A stretch of 64,000 bases of DNA from Methanocatella intestini. GTDB lineage: Archaea > Methanobacteriota > Methanobacteria > Methanobacteriales > Methanobacteriaceae. The position numbers were made by a program, and so were the translations under genes. Positions 1 through 8,496 of this stretch are shown here, piece by piece (position 1 is the first letter of the stretch; the number at the start of each line of letters is the position of its first letter). Location: NCBI RefSeq assembly GCF_002252585.1, contig NZ_NQLD01000012.1, one strand, 5' to 3'. The notes under the pieces are model-generated. The model was not told the DNA's origin, did not search any database, and saw only the letters and a program-made list of their open reading frames with translations.

Positions 1-1632
1 AAGATTATTTGAGTTAGTAGCACCGGCAACTGAACGTACATATACTTTATGTTCTTTACCATCATTAAAAGTTAAATTAAAAGACTCACTATAAACTGTT
101 TTTAAATAAACATCATCTACATAAACAAAATAACCTGATTTGGATAAAATATCAGAATCATAATATTTGCTATTTTTTAAATTAAACTGAATATTTAATA
201 CTGTTGTATTGCCAATTCTTTCTTCTTCACTGATTTTAGATTTGGAAAATACTAAAGAATTGTTATAATAATAGTTGTCAGACAATTCCAGTACAGATTT
301 GGAAAGATCAATTACTAATAAATCACCAGATTTAGTATGATTAATAAATTTATTACCTACCAATCTAACATTTGGAGATCCGTAACCCTGTGCCTGATTT
401 GCACAAATTGCAGTACCTATAGATGCTGAATTAGTTATGAAAGTAGTGTTGTATACATCTAAATCACCAGCATCCATTATTGAAATAGCTCCACCACGAC
501 CAGTACCTGTTGTAGATTCATTAGTAAGAGACCAGCAATTGTTTACATTATATTGGAATAATGAGTCTTCAATATAAATATGTGGGTTGGTTCCGTAGAA
601 ACATGCACCAATAGCTCCTCCACCATTGTTGGTTGTACAGTTATTCCTTGTAAAAGTAGTATTGTATATCTGCAAATAACTGTAAGTATACAATGCACCA
701 CCATTCCATCCTGCTACATTATCTGTAAAATTAGAATCATATATTGTTGTATTTGCTCCGCTGTGAGTGTGTATTGCTCCAGCCCACCAAAATGCACTGT
801 TTTTATAAAATGTAGAATTTTTAACAATCAATTGCCCGCAATTATTAATACAGCCTGGTTCTGTTGTAGCATAATTATTTTCAAAATAACAGTTTTCAAC
901 TAACATATGTGAAGTATTGCAGTTTAAACCAGCATCAGGATCATAAACACTTAAAACACCAAAACAGGTATTAATATTTGTAAAATTACAATTTTTAACA
1001 GTTGTATAACCTCTTTTAATATAGTAAACACAAGCATGACTTGATAAAGAAGTTATATTATCAAAAGTACAGTTTTCAAGCAAATTACCTGTGCAATCAC
1101 CAGCCAACTCTACAAACATTCCACTATCCAAAGATGTTTTTTGTGAAAGAATCATCCATTTAAATGTTAAATTAATTAATTTTAAACTAATGCTTGAATT
1201 TTCAAGAGTTTTCATCGGAGTATAATAAATTGTAAATGCATCAGATGATTTATCTCCAAAATAAGCTCCATTATTTCCTAGGATAGTTACATTATTTCGA
1301 ATAATAATCTGATTAGATTCATCAACTCCATCGCCCGGATAAAAATTAGTATTTTCCTTTAATTGAAGCACATAGTTTTTATCTGTTTTTTCACAGTATG
1401 TTTTTAGTTCACCCCAATTATTTACAATAATCACATCATCAGAAGGATTGGCTACCGGAATATCAACATTACTGTTAACTTGAGCAGAATCCTCCATAAT
1501 TCCCATTGAAGAGTCATCCAATCCCATATCAGATGAATTAACGTCATTCAAATCGTTCGCACTTACACTGCTAACTCCTAAAAGGAGAATAAGTAGCATA
1601 ATGCCTAAAAAGAATTGTTTATTGAATTTCAT
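1..1632 (-). CDS. Adhesin-like beta-helix surface protein, C-terminus cut by window edge
   Basis: I translated this from the minus strand: 544 codons without a stop from an ATG at 1632 to base 1, so the C-terminus lies outside the window. The N-terminus is a Sec signal peptide (MKFNKQFFL, a hydrophobic stretch, then SSVSA|N, cut near residue 25). The body has repeated N-x-T/S sites and parallel beta-helix / polymorphic-outer-membrane-protein style segments such as GGAIS and GGALY, which recur every 20-30 residues. This is the pattern of Methanobrevibacter adhesin-like proteins, which are secreted and thought to contact host or bacterial surfaces; the ligand is unknown. It is divergent from cbiP, with an AT-rich shared promoter region. 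Confidence 0.85.
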   Translation of the reverse strand, partial: MKFNKQFFLGIMLLILLLGVSSVSANDLNDVNSSDMGLDDSSMGIMEDSAQVNSNVDIPVANPSDDVIIVNNWGELKTYCEKTDKNYVLQLKENTNFYPGDGVDESNQIIIRNNVTILGNNGAYFGDKSSDAFTIYYTPMKTLENSSISLKLINLTFKWMILSQKTSLDSGMFVELAGDCTGNLLENCTFDNITSLSSHACVYYIKRGYTTVKNCNFTNINTCFGVLSVYDPDAGLNCNTSHMLVENCYFENNYATTEPGCINNCGQLIVKNSTFYKNSAFWWAGAIHTHSGANTTIYDSNFTDNVAGWNGGALYTYSYLQIYNTTFTRNNCTTNNGGGAIGACFYGTNPHIYIEDSLFQYNVNNCWSLTNESTTGTGRGGAISIMDAGDLDVYNTTFITNSASIGTAICANQAQGYGSPNVRLVGNKFINHTKSGDLLVIDLSKSVLELSDNYYYNNSLVFSKSKISEEERIGNTTVLNIQFNLKNSKYYDSDILSKSGYFVYVDDVYLKTVYSESFNLTFNDGKEHKVYVRSVAGATNSNNL

Positions 1633-1804
1633 AAATAATCAACCTTTTTACCAAATTAAAATATATTTTATATTTAATAAAATTTTTTTTACATTTATAA
1701 ATTTTAGTTTAAATAATATATAATATTATAGATAAATTAACCAATCAACATTTATAAAATATAAATAACAAAAATATCTTTAAAAGAAAAACAAAGTGAT
1801 TTTA
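1633..1804. promoter_or_regulatory. Divergent promoter region, adhesin / cbiP
   Basis: This AT-rich gap separates two divergent genes. A TATA-like stretch on the plus strand near 1751-1766 (TTTATAAAATATAAAT) suits cbiP, and a GTGAT Shine-Dalgarno motif at 1796-1800 sits five bases before the ATG at 1805. That spacing is why the GTG at 1796 is more likely part of the ribosome binding site than the start codon. Confidence 0.45.
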
Positions 1805-3346
1805 ATGGTTAAATGTTTAATGGTTCAGGGAACATCATCAAATGCTGGAAAAAGTATGCTTGTAGCTGCATTATGCAGAATATACAGAAACAGAGGTTAT
1901 AAAGTAGCTCCTTTTAAATCTCAAAATATGTCTTTAAACTCATATACAACTAAAGAAAATGGAGAAATAGGAATAGCTCAAATGTTACAAGCAGAAGCTG
2001 CAATGATTGAACCAAGCATACATATGAACCCGATTCTTTTAAAACCAAAAGGTGATTTTACATCCAATGTAATTATCCAGGGAAAATCCATCGGAGATAT
2101 GAATTTCTATCAATACCAGCATGACTATCATGACAGGGCTTTTGAAGCCATTAAAGAAAGTTTCAATATCCTAAAAGAAAATTATGACATTATAATCATT
2201 GAAGGAGCAGGATCACCTGCAGAAATTAACATGCGTAAAGAAGATCTTGCCAATATGGAAATTGCACATATGGCTGATGCAAATGTTATTTTAATAGCTG
2301 ATATTGAAATGGGTGGTGTTTTTGCAGCTATTGCTGGAACATATGTTCTTTTAGATGATTATGACAGATCCAGACTAAAAGCCACAGTTATTAATAAATT
2401 TAGAGGAAATTTAGATATTTTAAAACCGGGACTTGACAGAATTGAAGAAATCACCAAAGCTCCAGTTTTAGGTGTCCTGCCTTATGATGAAACACTGAAA
2501 TTACCTGAAGAGGATTCAGCATCATTAACAACACATGTATTTAATGAAAACAAGGACATTATTATTGGAGTTATAAGACTTCCTAAAATCTCCAATTTTA
2601 CAGATATTGACCCCTTTGAGTTTGAAGAGGATGTCGGAATTAAAATGATTAATCTTAATGATGAAATTGGAGATGTTGATGCTATAATCATTCCCGGAAC
2701 ACGTAATTCAACTAAAGATGCAAAGGAGCTCTTTGACAGCGAACTTGCCGCCAAAATAATAGCCAAATCCCATGAAATTCCTGTTGTTGGAATCTGCGGA
2801 GGATATCAAATTCTCGGAAATATAATTTATGATGATGATAAAAAAGAATCCGATGTTGGAACTATTGAAGGACTGAAATTATTAGATATTGAATCAAAAT
2901 TCCAACGCACAGAAAAAATCGTAACACAGTCTGAAGCTGTCATACCTGAAAAAGAAGATTTAACCGGAATAGCCGGTGCCATATTTGCAAAGATAGCTGG
3001 AGAGAAAGTAACAGGTTATGAAATCCATGAGGGTACATCACACCTGAACCCAAGTAAAGAAGTAAACCCATTGTTAAATGTTCAAAAAGGACAGGGAAAT
3101 AATGATGAAGGTGACTTTGACGGAGCATGTAGTGGAAATGTCTTTGGAACATATTTCCATGGAATATTTCACAACTACAATTTCAGACGTGAATTTTTAA
3201 ATTATCTAAGAGTCAAAAAAGGTCTTGAAGCCAAAAATGGTGAAGATCCTTATGAAACACAAAAGGATTATTCATTAAATAAATTAGCACAAATTGTTGA
3301 AGAAAATATAGATATGGAAATTATTGATAAACTTCTTTTTTCATAA
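1805..3346 (+). CDS. cbiP: Cobyric acid synthase (glutamine-hydrolysing)
   Basis: CbiP/CobQ amidates the peripheral carboxylates of adenosyl-cobyrinic acid a,c-diamide using glutamine and ATP, late in cobamide synthesis in the cytoplasm. The N-terminus has the dethiobiotin-synthetase-like P-loop (VQGTSSNAGKS). The C-terminal half has a class I glutamine amidotransferase with the nucleophile Cys in GICGGYQ and the later GTYFHG histidine motif. The length, about 513 aa, fits the family. I chose the ATG at 1805 because GTGAT at 1796-1800 is a well-placed ribosome binding site; an open GTG start at 1796 would add three residues. The 3' end overlaps the convergent methyltransferase by about 26 bp. 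Other cobamide genes lie 18-45 kb away. Confidence 0.93.
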   Translation: MVKCLMVQGTSSNAGKSMLVAALCRIYRNRGYKVAPFKSQNMSLNSYTTKENGEIGIAQMLQAEAAMIEPSIHMNPILLKPKGDFTSNVIIQGKSIGDMNFYQYQHDYHDRAFEAIKESFNILKENYDIIIIEGAGSPAEINMRKEDLANMEIAHMADANVILIADIEMGGVFAAIAGTYVLLDDYDRSRLKATVINKFRGNLDILKPGLDRIEEITKAPVLGVLPYDETLKLPEEDSASLTTHVFNENKDIIIGVIRLPKISNFTDIDPFEFEEDVGIKMINLNDEIGDVDAIIIPGTRNSTKDAKELFDSELAAKIIAKSHEIPVVGICGGYQILGNIIYDDDKKESDVGTIEGLKLLDIESKFQRTEKIVTQSEAVIPEKEDLTGIAGAIFAKIAGEKVTGYEIHEGTSHLNPSKEVNPLLNVQKGQGNNDEGDFDGACSGNVFGTYFHGIFHNYNFRREFLNYLRVKKGLEAKNGEDPYETQKDYSLNKLAQIVEENIDMEIIDKLLFS

Positions 3347-4052
3347 TATAGTAAACATAGCTGTAATCATCACTATTATTTTCATAAACTTCAATTTCTT
3401 TTTTAAAATCCTTTTTAAAGTCATTATCTTCCAATTTTTTAAGATTACTTTCCAGATTACTATAATAACTTTCAAAATCACTTTTTGGTAAAATAAAATA
3501 ATCTATAAATTCATAACCTTCATCCTTTATTTTAGCTATTTTATTTTCAATCGTGCCAATCTCAGGATAATGTGTTTTCCAAAACTTTTTAGATTCTTTT
3601 GAAGGTTTTTGAATCCATGTCAGCTCAGAAATAATCAGATAACTGTCTTGCTTTAAAACACGTTTCCAACTTTTAAGTGCTTTAGCAAATCCCATGATAT
3701 ATGCTGAAGCTTCACTAAAAACAATGTCAAATTCGCAGTTGGGATAATCCAGATCATTCATGTCCATCTGACAGGTGTAAACCCTATTATCCAAATCATT
3801 GTCAGCTATTTTTTCATCCAAAACCTTCAAATAATGTGGAAATAAATCAATAGCTTCAATTGTTGAATTTTTAAAATAATCAGCCAGCAGCAAAGTTGAA
3901 GCTCCCGCTCCACAGCCAATATCCAGAATAGTTAATTGCGAATCATTATTAAAATCAATATATTCAATAGCTTTTAAAGTGGACTTATCACTTCCCGGAG
4001 CCAATCGGTCCATATCCTTAAAAGCAGCATAAAAATAAAGTGGAATATCCAT
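3321..4052 (-). CDS. Class I SAM-dependent methyltransferase
   Basis: About 243 residues. The glycine-rich SAM-binding motif I (LDIGCGAGAS) is near residue 45, followed by a motif II acidic residue (EAIDLF) and a post-motif region (FDIVFSEASAYIMG), so it has the Rossmann-fold of the UbiE/small-molecule type. The substrate cannot be told from sequence. The frame is open to a TTG at 4061, but the ATG at 4052 gives the usual short N-terminus and the intervening TTGATT may act as a weak ribosome binding site. Its 3' end overlaps the convergent cbiP. The link to cobamide synthesis is only by position. Confidence 0.75.
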   Translation of the reverse strand: MDIPLYFYAAFKDMDRLAPGSDKSTLKAIEYIDFNNDSQLTILDIGCGAGASTLLLADYFKNSTIEAIDLFPHYLKVLDEKIADNDLDNRVYTCQMDMNDLDYPNCEFDIVFSEASAYIMGFAKALKSWKRVLKQDSYLIISELTWIQKPSKESKKFWKTHYPEIGTIENKIAKIKDEGYEFIDYFILPKSDFESYYSNLESNLKKLEDNDFKKDFKKEIEVYENNSDDYSYVYYIMKKEVYQ

Positions 4053-4109
4053 AAAAATCAATAAAAGAGAAATAATTCTCTTTTAAATAAAAAAAGAGTG
4101 AAATTAAAT

Positions 4110-4379
4110 CTATTCAATGGATTCAATTTCAATGTCAAAAGTCATAGCTTTGATATTAGCTTTTTCACCAACTTTTTTAATGGTGAATATTGGTGAGTCA
4201 TTTAACATTAAATTATTGTTAATTTCTCTCATTTTGTTATTTAATACTTCTTTAGGATGGAAGAATTTACCTTCAGCTTCGTCAAAGTATTTGAAACTGT
4301 CAACAGATTCTCCTTCTAATTCATATTCGAATTTTTCACTTGGATTTTTAGTATTTACTGCTGTTATTTTAAATTTCAT
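4110..4379 (-). CDS. Small conserved-looking protein of unknown function
   Basis: An 89-residue, acidic, soluble protein with no signal peptide or membrane segment. It begins MKFKITAVNT and ends in an alternating beta-strand-like tail (MTFDIEIESIE). A GGAGAG ribosome binding site lies about 9 bases upstream of the ATG. I do not recognise the family. The gene sits alone between the thiolase and a methyltransferase, all on the same strand; its 63-bp gap to the next gene suggests possible readthrough. It is probably a real gene from the ribosome binding site and codon use; no function can be assigned. Confidence 0.6.
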   Translation of the reverse strand: MKFKITAVNTKNPSEKFEYELEGESVDSFKYFDEAEGKFFHPKEVLNNKMREINNNLMLNDSPIFTIKKVGEKANIKAMTFDIEIESIE

Positions 4380-4453
4380 TTTTATACTCTCTCCAAAAAT
4401 ATTTCTAATTAATATATTATACTTTAAAGTATTTAAAAAGAGAAGATGATTAT

Positions 4454-5614
4454 TTAATCAAGATCTCTTCCAAATATATGTACAGCTGCAGTACCTCCAG
4501 TACCACCGATATTATGAGTCATACCTATTTCTGCACCATCAACTTGACGTTTGCCTGCTTCTCCTCTAAGTTGCCATACAACTTCAGCAGCCTGAGCAAT
4601 ACCTGTTGCTCCAAGAGGGTGTCCACGAGCTTTTAAACCTCCAGATGGGTTAATTGGGAAATCACCGTCTATTTCTGTTTGACCTTCTTCAATAGCTATT
4701 CCACCTTTACCTTTTTCAGCAAAACCTAAGTCTTCTACAGCTAAAAGACCGTTGATTGAGAAACAGTCGTGAACTTCTGCAAGGTCAATGTCTTTAGTAG
4801 TAACTCCTGCCATTTCATATGCTTTTCTGGAAGCTACTCTAGTTGAATCAATAGTAGTTAAGTCTTTCCTGTTATGTAATGCAATAGTTCCGGAAGCCTG
4901 TGCAGATGCTCTTACATAAATTGGAGTATCAGTGTATTTTTTAGCATCTTCTGCAGGAACCATAACAACAGCTGCTGCTCCGTCAGAAACTGGAGAACAG
5001 TCTAAAAGTGTTAAAGGATCAGCTACCACAGTAGAGTTAATTACTTTATCCACACTAATTTCAAATGGGAACTGTGCATTTGGGTTGTTTTTAGCATTTT
5101 TATGGTTTACTACTGAAAATTGAGCTAATTGTTCCCTTGTAGTTCCATATTCATACATGTGTCTTTTTGCAATCATCGCATATAATGATGGGAAAGTAGC
5201 TCCTTGTTGTGCTTCCCATTCTTGATCAGATGCAGTAGCAATAGCTGGAGTAGCATCTACAACATCAGTCATTTTTTCTACACCTGCAGAAATTACAACA
5301 TCATGGAAACCTGATGCAACTGCCATGATTCCTTGTCTTAGAGCAAGTCCACCAGATGCACATGCTGCTTCTACTCTTGTAGTTGGAATTGGATTAAGAC
5401 CCATGTGATCAGAAATAAGTGCAGCAATATGTTCCTGATCTACAAATAAACCGGAAGACATATTTCCTACATACATTGCTTCAATATCGTCTCCTTCAAC
5501 TTCAGCATCCATAACAGCTTTTACACCTGCTTCAGCGATTAAATCTCTAAAAGATGAATCCCATAATTCACCGAATTTAGTTTGTGAAACACCTATAATT
5601 GCAACATCTCTCAT
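4454..5614 (-). CDS. Acetyl-CoA C-acetyltransferase (archaeal SCP2-type thiolase)
   Basis: This enzyme condenses two acetyl-CoA to acetoacetyl-CoA, the first step of the mevalonate route to archaeal ether lipids. The 386-residue protein has the acylated Cys at about 85 (EAACASGG), the GHPLGATG histidine motif, and a C-terminal HNIGGTGG motif in place of the classical CxGG loop, as in archaeal SCP2-like thiolases. It lies 8 bp downstream of HMG-CoA synthase with its own AGGTG ribosome binding site, so the two are cotranscribed. In methanogens these two enzymes form one complex held together by a DUF35 protein. Here the DUF35 gene is not next to them but at 45039-45437. Confidence 0.92.
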   Translation of the reverse strand: MRDVAIIGVSQTKFGELWDSSFRDLIAEAGVKAVMDAEVEGDDIEAMYVGNMSSGLFVDQEHIAALISDHMGLNPIPTTRVEAACASGGLALRQGIMAVASGFHDVVISAGVEKMTDVVDATPAIATASDQEWEAQQGATFPSLYAMIAKRHMYEYGTTREQLAQFSVVNHKNAKNNPNAQFPFEISVDKVINSTVVADPLTLLDCSPVSDGAAAVVMVPAEDAKKYTDTPIYVRASAQASGTIALHNRKDLTTIDSTRVASRKAYEMAGVTTKDIDLAEVHDCFSINGLLAVEDLGFAEKGKGGIAIEEGQTEIDGDFPINPSGGLKARGHPLGATGIAQAAEVVWQLRGEAGKRQVDGAEIGMTHNIGGTGGTAAVHIFGRDLD

Positions 5615-5622
5615 AATTACAC

Positions 5623-6660
5623 CTACATTTTAATTTTGCCTTTAAATTTAGCATAAACAGCATAATCAACATATTGTTTTCTATCAATGATGTCTTGTGT
5701 TTTTGGAGCTAAATCTCTTCTTTCTTTAATTTCTTCATTTACTGTTAATGTAAATCCGTCACTACCAGCACCAGATCCATATGAAACAACAAATATTTTA
5801 TCTCCAGGTTCTGCAACATCTAAAATATTAGATAAAGCTAATGGAACTGCACCAGAATAAGTGTTTCCTATATTTGGAGTTAAAAGACCTTGTTGGATTT
5901 GTTCATTAGTAAATCCAAGTTTTTTACCTGCCCTTAAGTAAAATTTACCATTAGGTTGGTGGAAACAAGCGTAATCATAATCTTCAGGTTTTGAATCAGT
6001 TTTTTCAAATAAACCTTTTGCAGCACTTAATACATGTTTAAAGTATGCTGGTTCTCCAGTGAAACGGCCACCGTGAGATGGATAGTCTTGTCCTTCCCTT
6101 CTATAAAAATCAGGAGTATCAGTAGTAAAACTGTATGTTTCTTCAATATCAGCAAGAGTGTTATCTTTACCAATAATATATGCTGCACCTCCAGCAGATG
6201 CAGTGTATTCTAATGCATCTCCAGGTGCACCTTGAGAAGTATCAGCACCAATAGCTAATCCATACTCAATCATATTGGAATCCACAAGTCCCATAGTCAT
6301 TTGAATTCCAGCAGTTCCAGCTTTACAAGCAAATTCTAAATCCGCAGCAGTTAAAACAGGAGTAGCATTTATAGCTTCTGCAACAATAGTTGCAGACGGT
6401 TTTACTGCATAAGGATGTGATTCAGAACCAACATAAATCGCCCCTATTTTTTGCGGGTCAATCTGAGCTCTTGCTAGAGCATATCTAGCAGCAGTTACTG
6501 CAATAGTAGCAGTATCTTCATCAGCAGAAGGTACGGATTTTTCGTTTACAATCAAACCCCTTGATAAAGCAACAGGATCATCTCCCCACACTTTAGCAAT
6601 TTCTTCTACTTTTATTCTATATGACGGCACATACGCCCCATATCCAACAATTCCTACCAT
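5623..6660 (-). CDS. Hydroxymethylglutaryl-CoA synthase
   Basis: This enzyme makes HMG-CoA from acetoacetyl-CoA and acetyl-CoA in archaeal isoprenoid synthesis. The 345-residue length is typical of archaeal HMGCS. Visible catalytic residues are the nucleophile Cys112 (EFACKAGT), Glu80 (VGSES) and His234 (FHQPNGKF). It is the first gene of the HMGCS-thiolase operon. GGTGAT sits just before the ATG at 6660. A TATA-like box is at 6736-6743, and a 6-bp-arm inverted repeat at 6693-6708 lies close to the expected transcription start. Confidence 0.94.
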   Translation of the reverse strand: MVGIVGYGAYVPSYRIKVEEIAKVWGDDPVALSRGLIVNEKSVPSADEDTATIAVTAARYALARAQIDPQKIGAIYVGSESHPYAVKPSATIVAEAINATPVLTAADLEFACKAGTAGIQMTMGLVDSNMIEYGLAIGADTSQGAPGDALEYTASAGGAAYIIGKDNTLADIEETYSFTTDTPDFYRREGQDYPSHGGRFTGEPAYFKHVLSAAKGLFEKTDSKPEDYDYACFHQPNGKFYLRAGKKLGFTNEQIQQGLLTPNIGNTYSGAVPLALSNILDVAEPGDKIFVVSYGSGAGSDGFTLTVNEEIKERRDLAPKTQDIIDRKQYVDYAVYAKFKGKIKM

Positions 6661-6692
6661 AGAATCACCAAGATTTTTTTAATTTTTAATTT

Positions 6693-6743
6693 AGTTAGAA
6701 AACTAACTTTAGTAATTTAATCTTTATAAAAAGTATTATATAA
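6693..6743 (-). promoter_or_regulatory. HMGCS-thiolase promoter with leader palindrome
   Basis: Read on the minus strand, TTTATATAA at 6736-6743 is a good archaeal TATA box and would place the transcript start near 6712-6716. Just downstream, AGTTAG-AAAA-CTAACT (6693-6708) is a perfect inverted repeat with 6-bp arms. Its place at or right after the start is typical of a repressor operator, but no regulator is identified and the arms are short. Confidence 0.35.
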
Positions 6744-6811
6744 AAGTAACTAAAAAAACTAATCAGTATAATAAGAATTCAGAAAAAAATAAGAAAATTA
6801 GATAAAACAAA

Positions 6812-6885
6812 TGCAGTTGCCGGGATTCGAACCCGGGTTGTAGGCTTGGAAGGCCCAAGTAATAACCAGACTATACCACAACTGC
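6812..6885 (-). tRNA. tRNA-Gly (anticodon TCC)
   Basis: Read on the minus strand it folds as a cloverleaf of 74 nt. The acceptor arms GCAGTTG/CAACTGC pair fully, with discriminator A. The anticodon arm is TGGGC-CTTCCAA-GCCTA, giving anticodon TCC. The T arm is CCGGG-TTCGAAT-CCCGG. CCA is not encoded. It follows the other tRNA-Gly by 5 bp, so the pair is probably one transcript. Confidence 0.95.
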
Positions 6886-6890
6886 ATAAA

Positions 6891-6964
6891 TGCGGCGTCC
6901 GGGATTTGAACCCGGGTCTCTAACGTGGCAGGCTAGAGTCTTAACCAGGCTGGACTAACACCGC
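6891..6964 (-). tRNA. tRNA-Gly (anticodon GCC)
   Basis: A 74-nt cloverleaf on the minus strand. The acceptor arms GCGGTGT/ACGCCGC pair with one G-T wobble and discriminator A. The anticodon arm CTAGC-CTGCCAC-GTTAG gives anticodon GCC. The T arm is CCGGG-TTCAAAT-CCCGG. No CCA is encoded. A TATA box (TTTATATA, 6999-7006) lies about 35-42 bases upstream, as expected for an archaeal tRNA promoter. Confidence 0.95.
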
Positions 6965-6998
6965 ATAACAAACAACAATTATACTTTTGTTTTGATAG

Positions 6999-7006
6999 TA
7001 TATAAA
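6999..7006 (-). promoter_or_regulatory. TATA box of the tRNA-Gly pair
   Basis: TTTATATA on the minus strand, 35-42 bases before the 5' end of tRNA-Gly(GCC). The position and sequence match the archaeal TBP-binding consensus, with transcription expected to start about 10 bases before the mature tRNA. Confidence 0.55.
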
Positions 7007-7019
7007 GTTTTGGGTAAAT

Positions 7020-8447
7020 CTACATTCCAATAATTTGTTTAAAAATCATTTTATCCTGATTATCAAATGTTTTAGTAAGAATAATAGCTATTAAATAAAC
7101 CACAACACCTACAGGAATAGCTAACCATAAATTAAGATTAAGAAGATGTAAAACAACACCCATAACACCTGCACAAAGTATAACTTTTAAAATATCAAAT
7201 AACAGATGTTTATCAGGAAGCTGATTAATTTTATAGATAGTATATAACTCTAAAACTAAAATTAAAATCTCACTAATTACAGTAGCTACTGAAGCACCAT
7301 AAACTGAAAAATGAGGTATTAAAATAAAATTTAAAACAACATTAAACAGAGCAGCCAAACAATAAATTTTAGTAACTGCAGTTTCCCTGTGAGATGCATT
7401 TAAAATCATGGAACAGGCACCGTTAATAAACAGGAAACAGACAGTCCAGATCAGGATTTTTAAAACTTCACCTGCCTCTGCATACTGATTACCGTAACAT
7501 AATGAAATTACATCTCCACCATAGAAAAAGGTAGCAATAGCTATTGGAATAGTAACCATGGACAGATACTTAATAGACTTGACAAAACTAAACTGCAGCA
7601 AATTTCCATCCTGTTTAAAGAGTTTACTCATAACCGGGAAAATAACAGAAGTGTAAATTGTATAAAACAAAGTCAAAACATTGATTAACTTATAAGAAGA
7701 ATTATAAAGACCTGTAGCATAAGTATTTGCAAACTGAGTAATCATAACCATATCAATTGAATAATAAATCATATAAAATAAACTAGTTAATGCAAAAGGA
7801 AGACCTCCGATAACTAACTTTTTACAAAAAGCCCTGTCAAATAAAGGTTTTGGAACAATAATCTTTTTAGATAAAGCTAAAGTTGCATAAACTAAACCTA
7901 TTACATTAGCTGCAATATATGCTAAAGTAATTCCCCATAATCCATAATCTGTAAATGTAACAGCTACAATAAATATAAATGTTAAAACATTGAGCAGAGT
8001 ATTTGTAATAGCCTGATACTTCATCATTTCATGAGCCTGGAATGAAGAATACATTGCAGTCTGAAATGACTTAATTACATTTTCTACAGCAAACAGGAAA
8101 CAGATTATAACAGTATAATTATCCCAGCCTAGCATAAATAAAGCCATGGATACTACTGATAAGTAAAATACTGACAATATTAATTTAATACCTATAGCAT
8201 TTCCCAAATATTTCTTTTCAGAGTCAAAATCTGTAGAAATGGATCTGACAATATAAGTAGTAACTCCTAAATCAGCACAAACACCGAAAATAGTTGCAAA
8301 AGAAGTAGCCGTACCTAAAAGACCATAATCAGATACACCTAAATAACGAGCAGTTAAAATAGTCCAAACAAAAGCACAGACACTTGTTATGATTTGAGAA
8401 AACATTAACCAACTCATATTTGCAAAAACAGTTCTTACTCTACTCAT
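7020..8447 (-). CDS. Oligosaccharide flippase family membrane protein (copy 1)
   Basis: A 475-residue protein of about 12-14 hydrophobic helices, with the N-terminal signature of the polysaccharide biosynthesis / Wzx (MOP superfamily) transporters (SQIITSVCAF, ARYLGVSDYG). Such proteins move lipid-linked glycans across the cytoplasmic membrane for surface polymer or protein glycosylation. The gene lies 49 bp downstream of a close paralogue of the same length, and the two align nearly end to end. It is the last gene of a probable tgtA-methyltransferase-flippase-flippase run. The substrate is unknown. Confidence 0.85.
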   Translation of the reverse strand: MSRVRTVFANMSWLMFSQIITSVCAFVWTILTARYLGVSDYGLLGTATSFATIFGVCADLGVTTYIVRSISTDFDSEKKYLGNAIGIKLILSVFYLSVVSMALFMLGWDNYTVIICFLFAVENVIKSFQTAMYSSFQAHEMMKYQAITNTLLNVLTFIFIVAVTFTDYGLWGITLAYIAANVIGLVYATLALSKKIIVPKPLFDRAFCKKLVIGGLPFALTSLFYMIYYSIDMVMITQFANTYATGLYNSSYKLINVLTLFYTIYTSVIFPVMSKLFKQDGNLLQFSFVKSIKYLSMVTIPIAIATFFYGGDVISLCYGNQYAEAGEVLKILIWTVCFLFINGACSMILNASHRETAVTKIYCLAALFNVVLNFILIPHFSVYGASVATVISEILILVLELYTIYKINQLPDKHLLFDILKVILCAGVMGVVLHLLNLNLWLAIPVGVVVYLIAIILTKTFDNQDKMIFKQIIGM

Positions 8448-8496
8448 AATATTAAACTCACAAATTACTAGGATTAATATATATCAGTTTTCTATA

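Noticed and set aside
580..903. 107-codon open frame on the plus strand
   Set aside because: It lies antisense to the beta-helix adhesin, is Cys/Ser/Ile-rich and resembles a shadow of the N-x-T coding strand.
1796..1804. GTG start of cbiP
   Set aside because: GTGAT here is a well-spaced ribosome binding site for the ATG at 1805.
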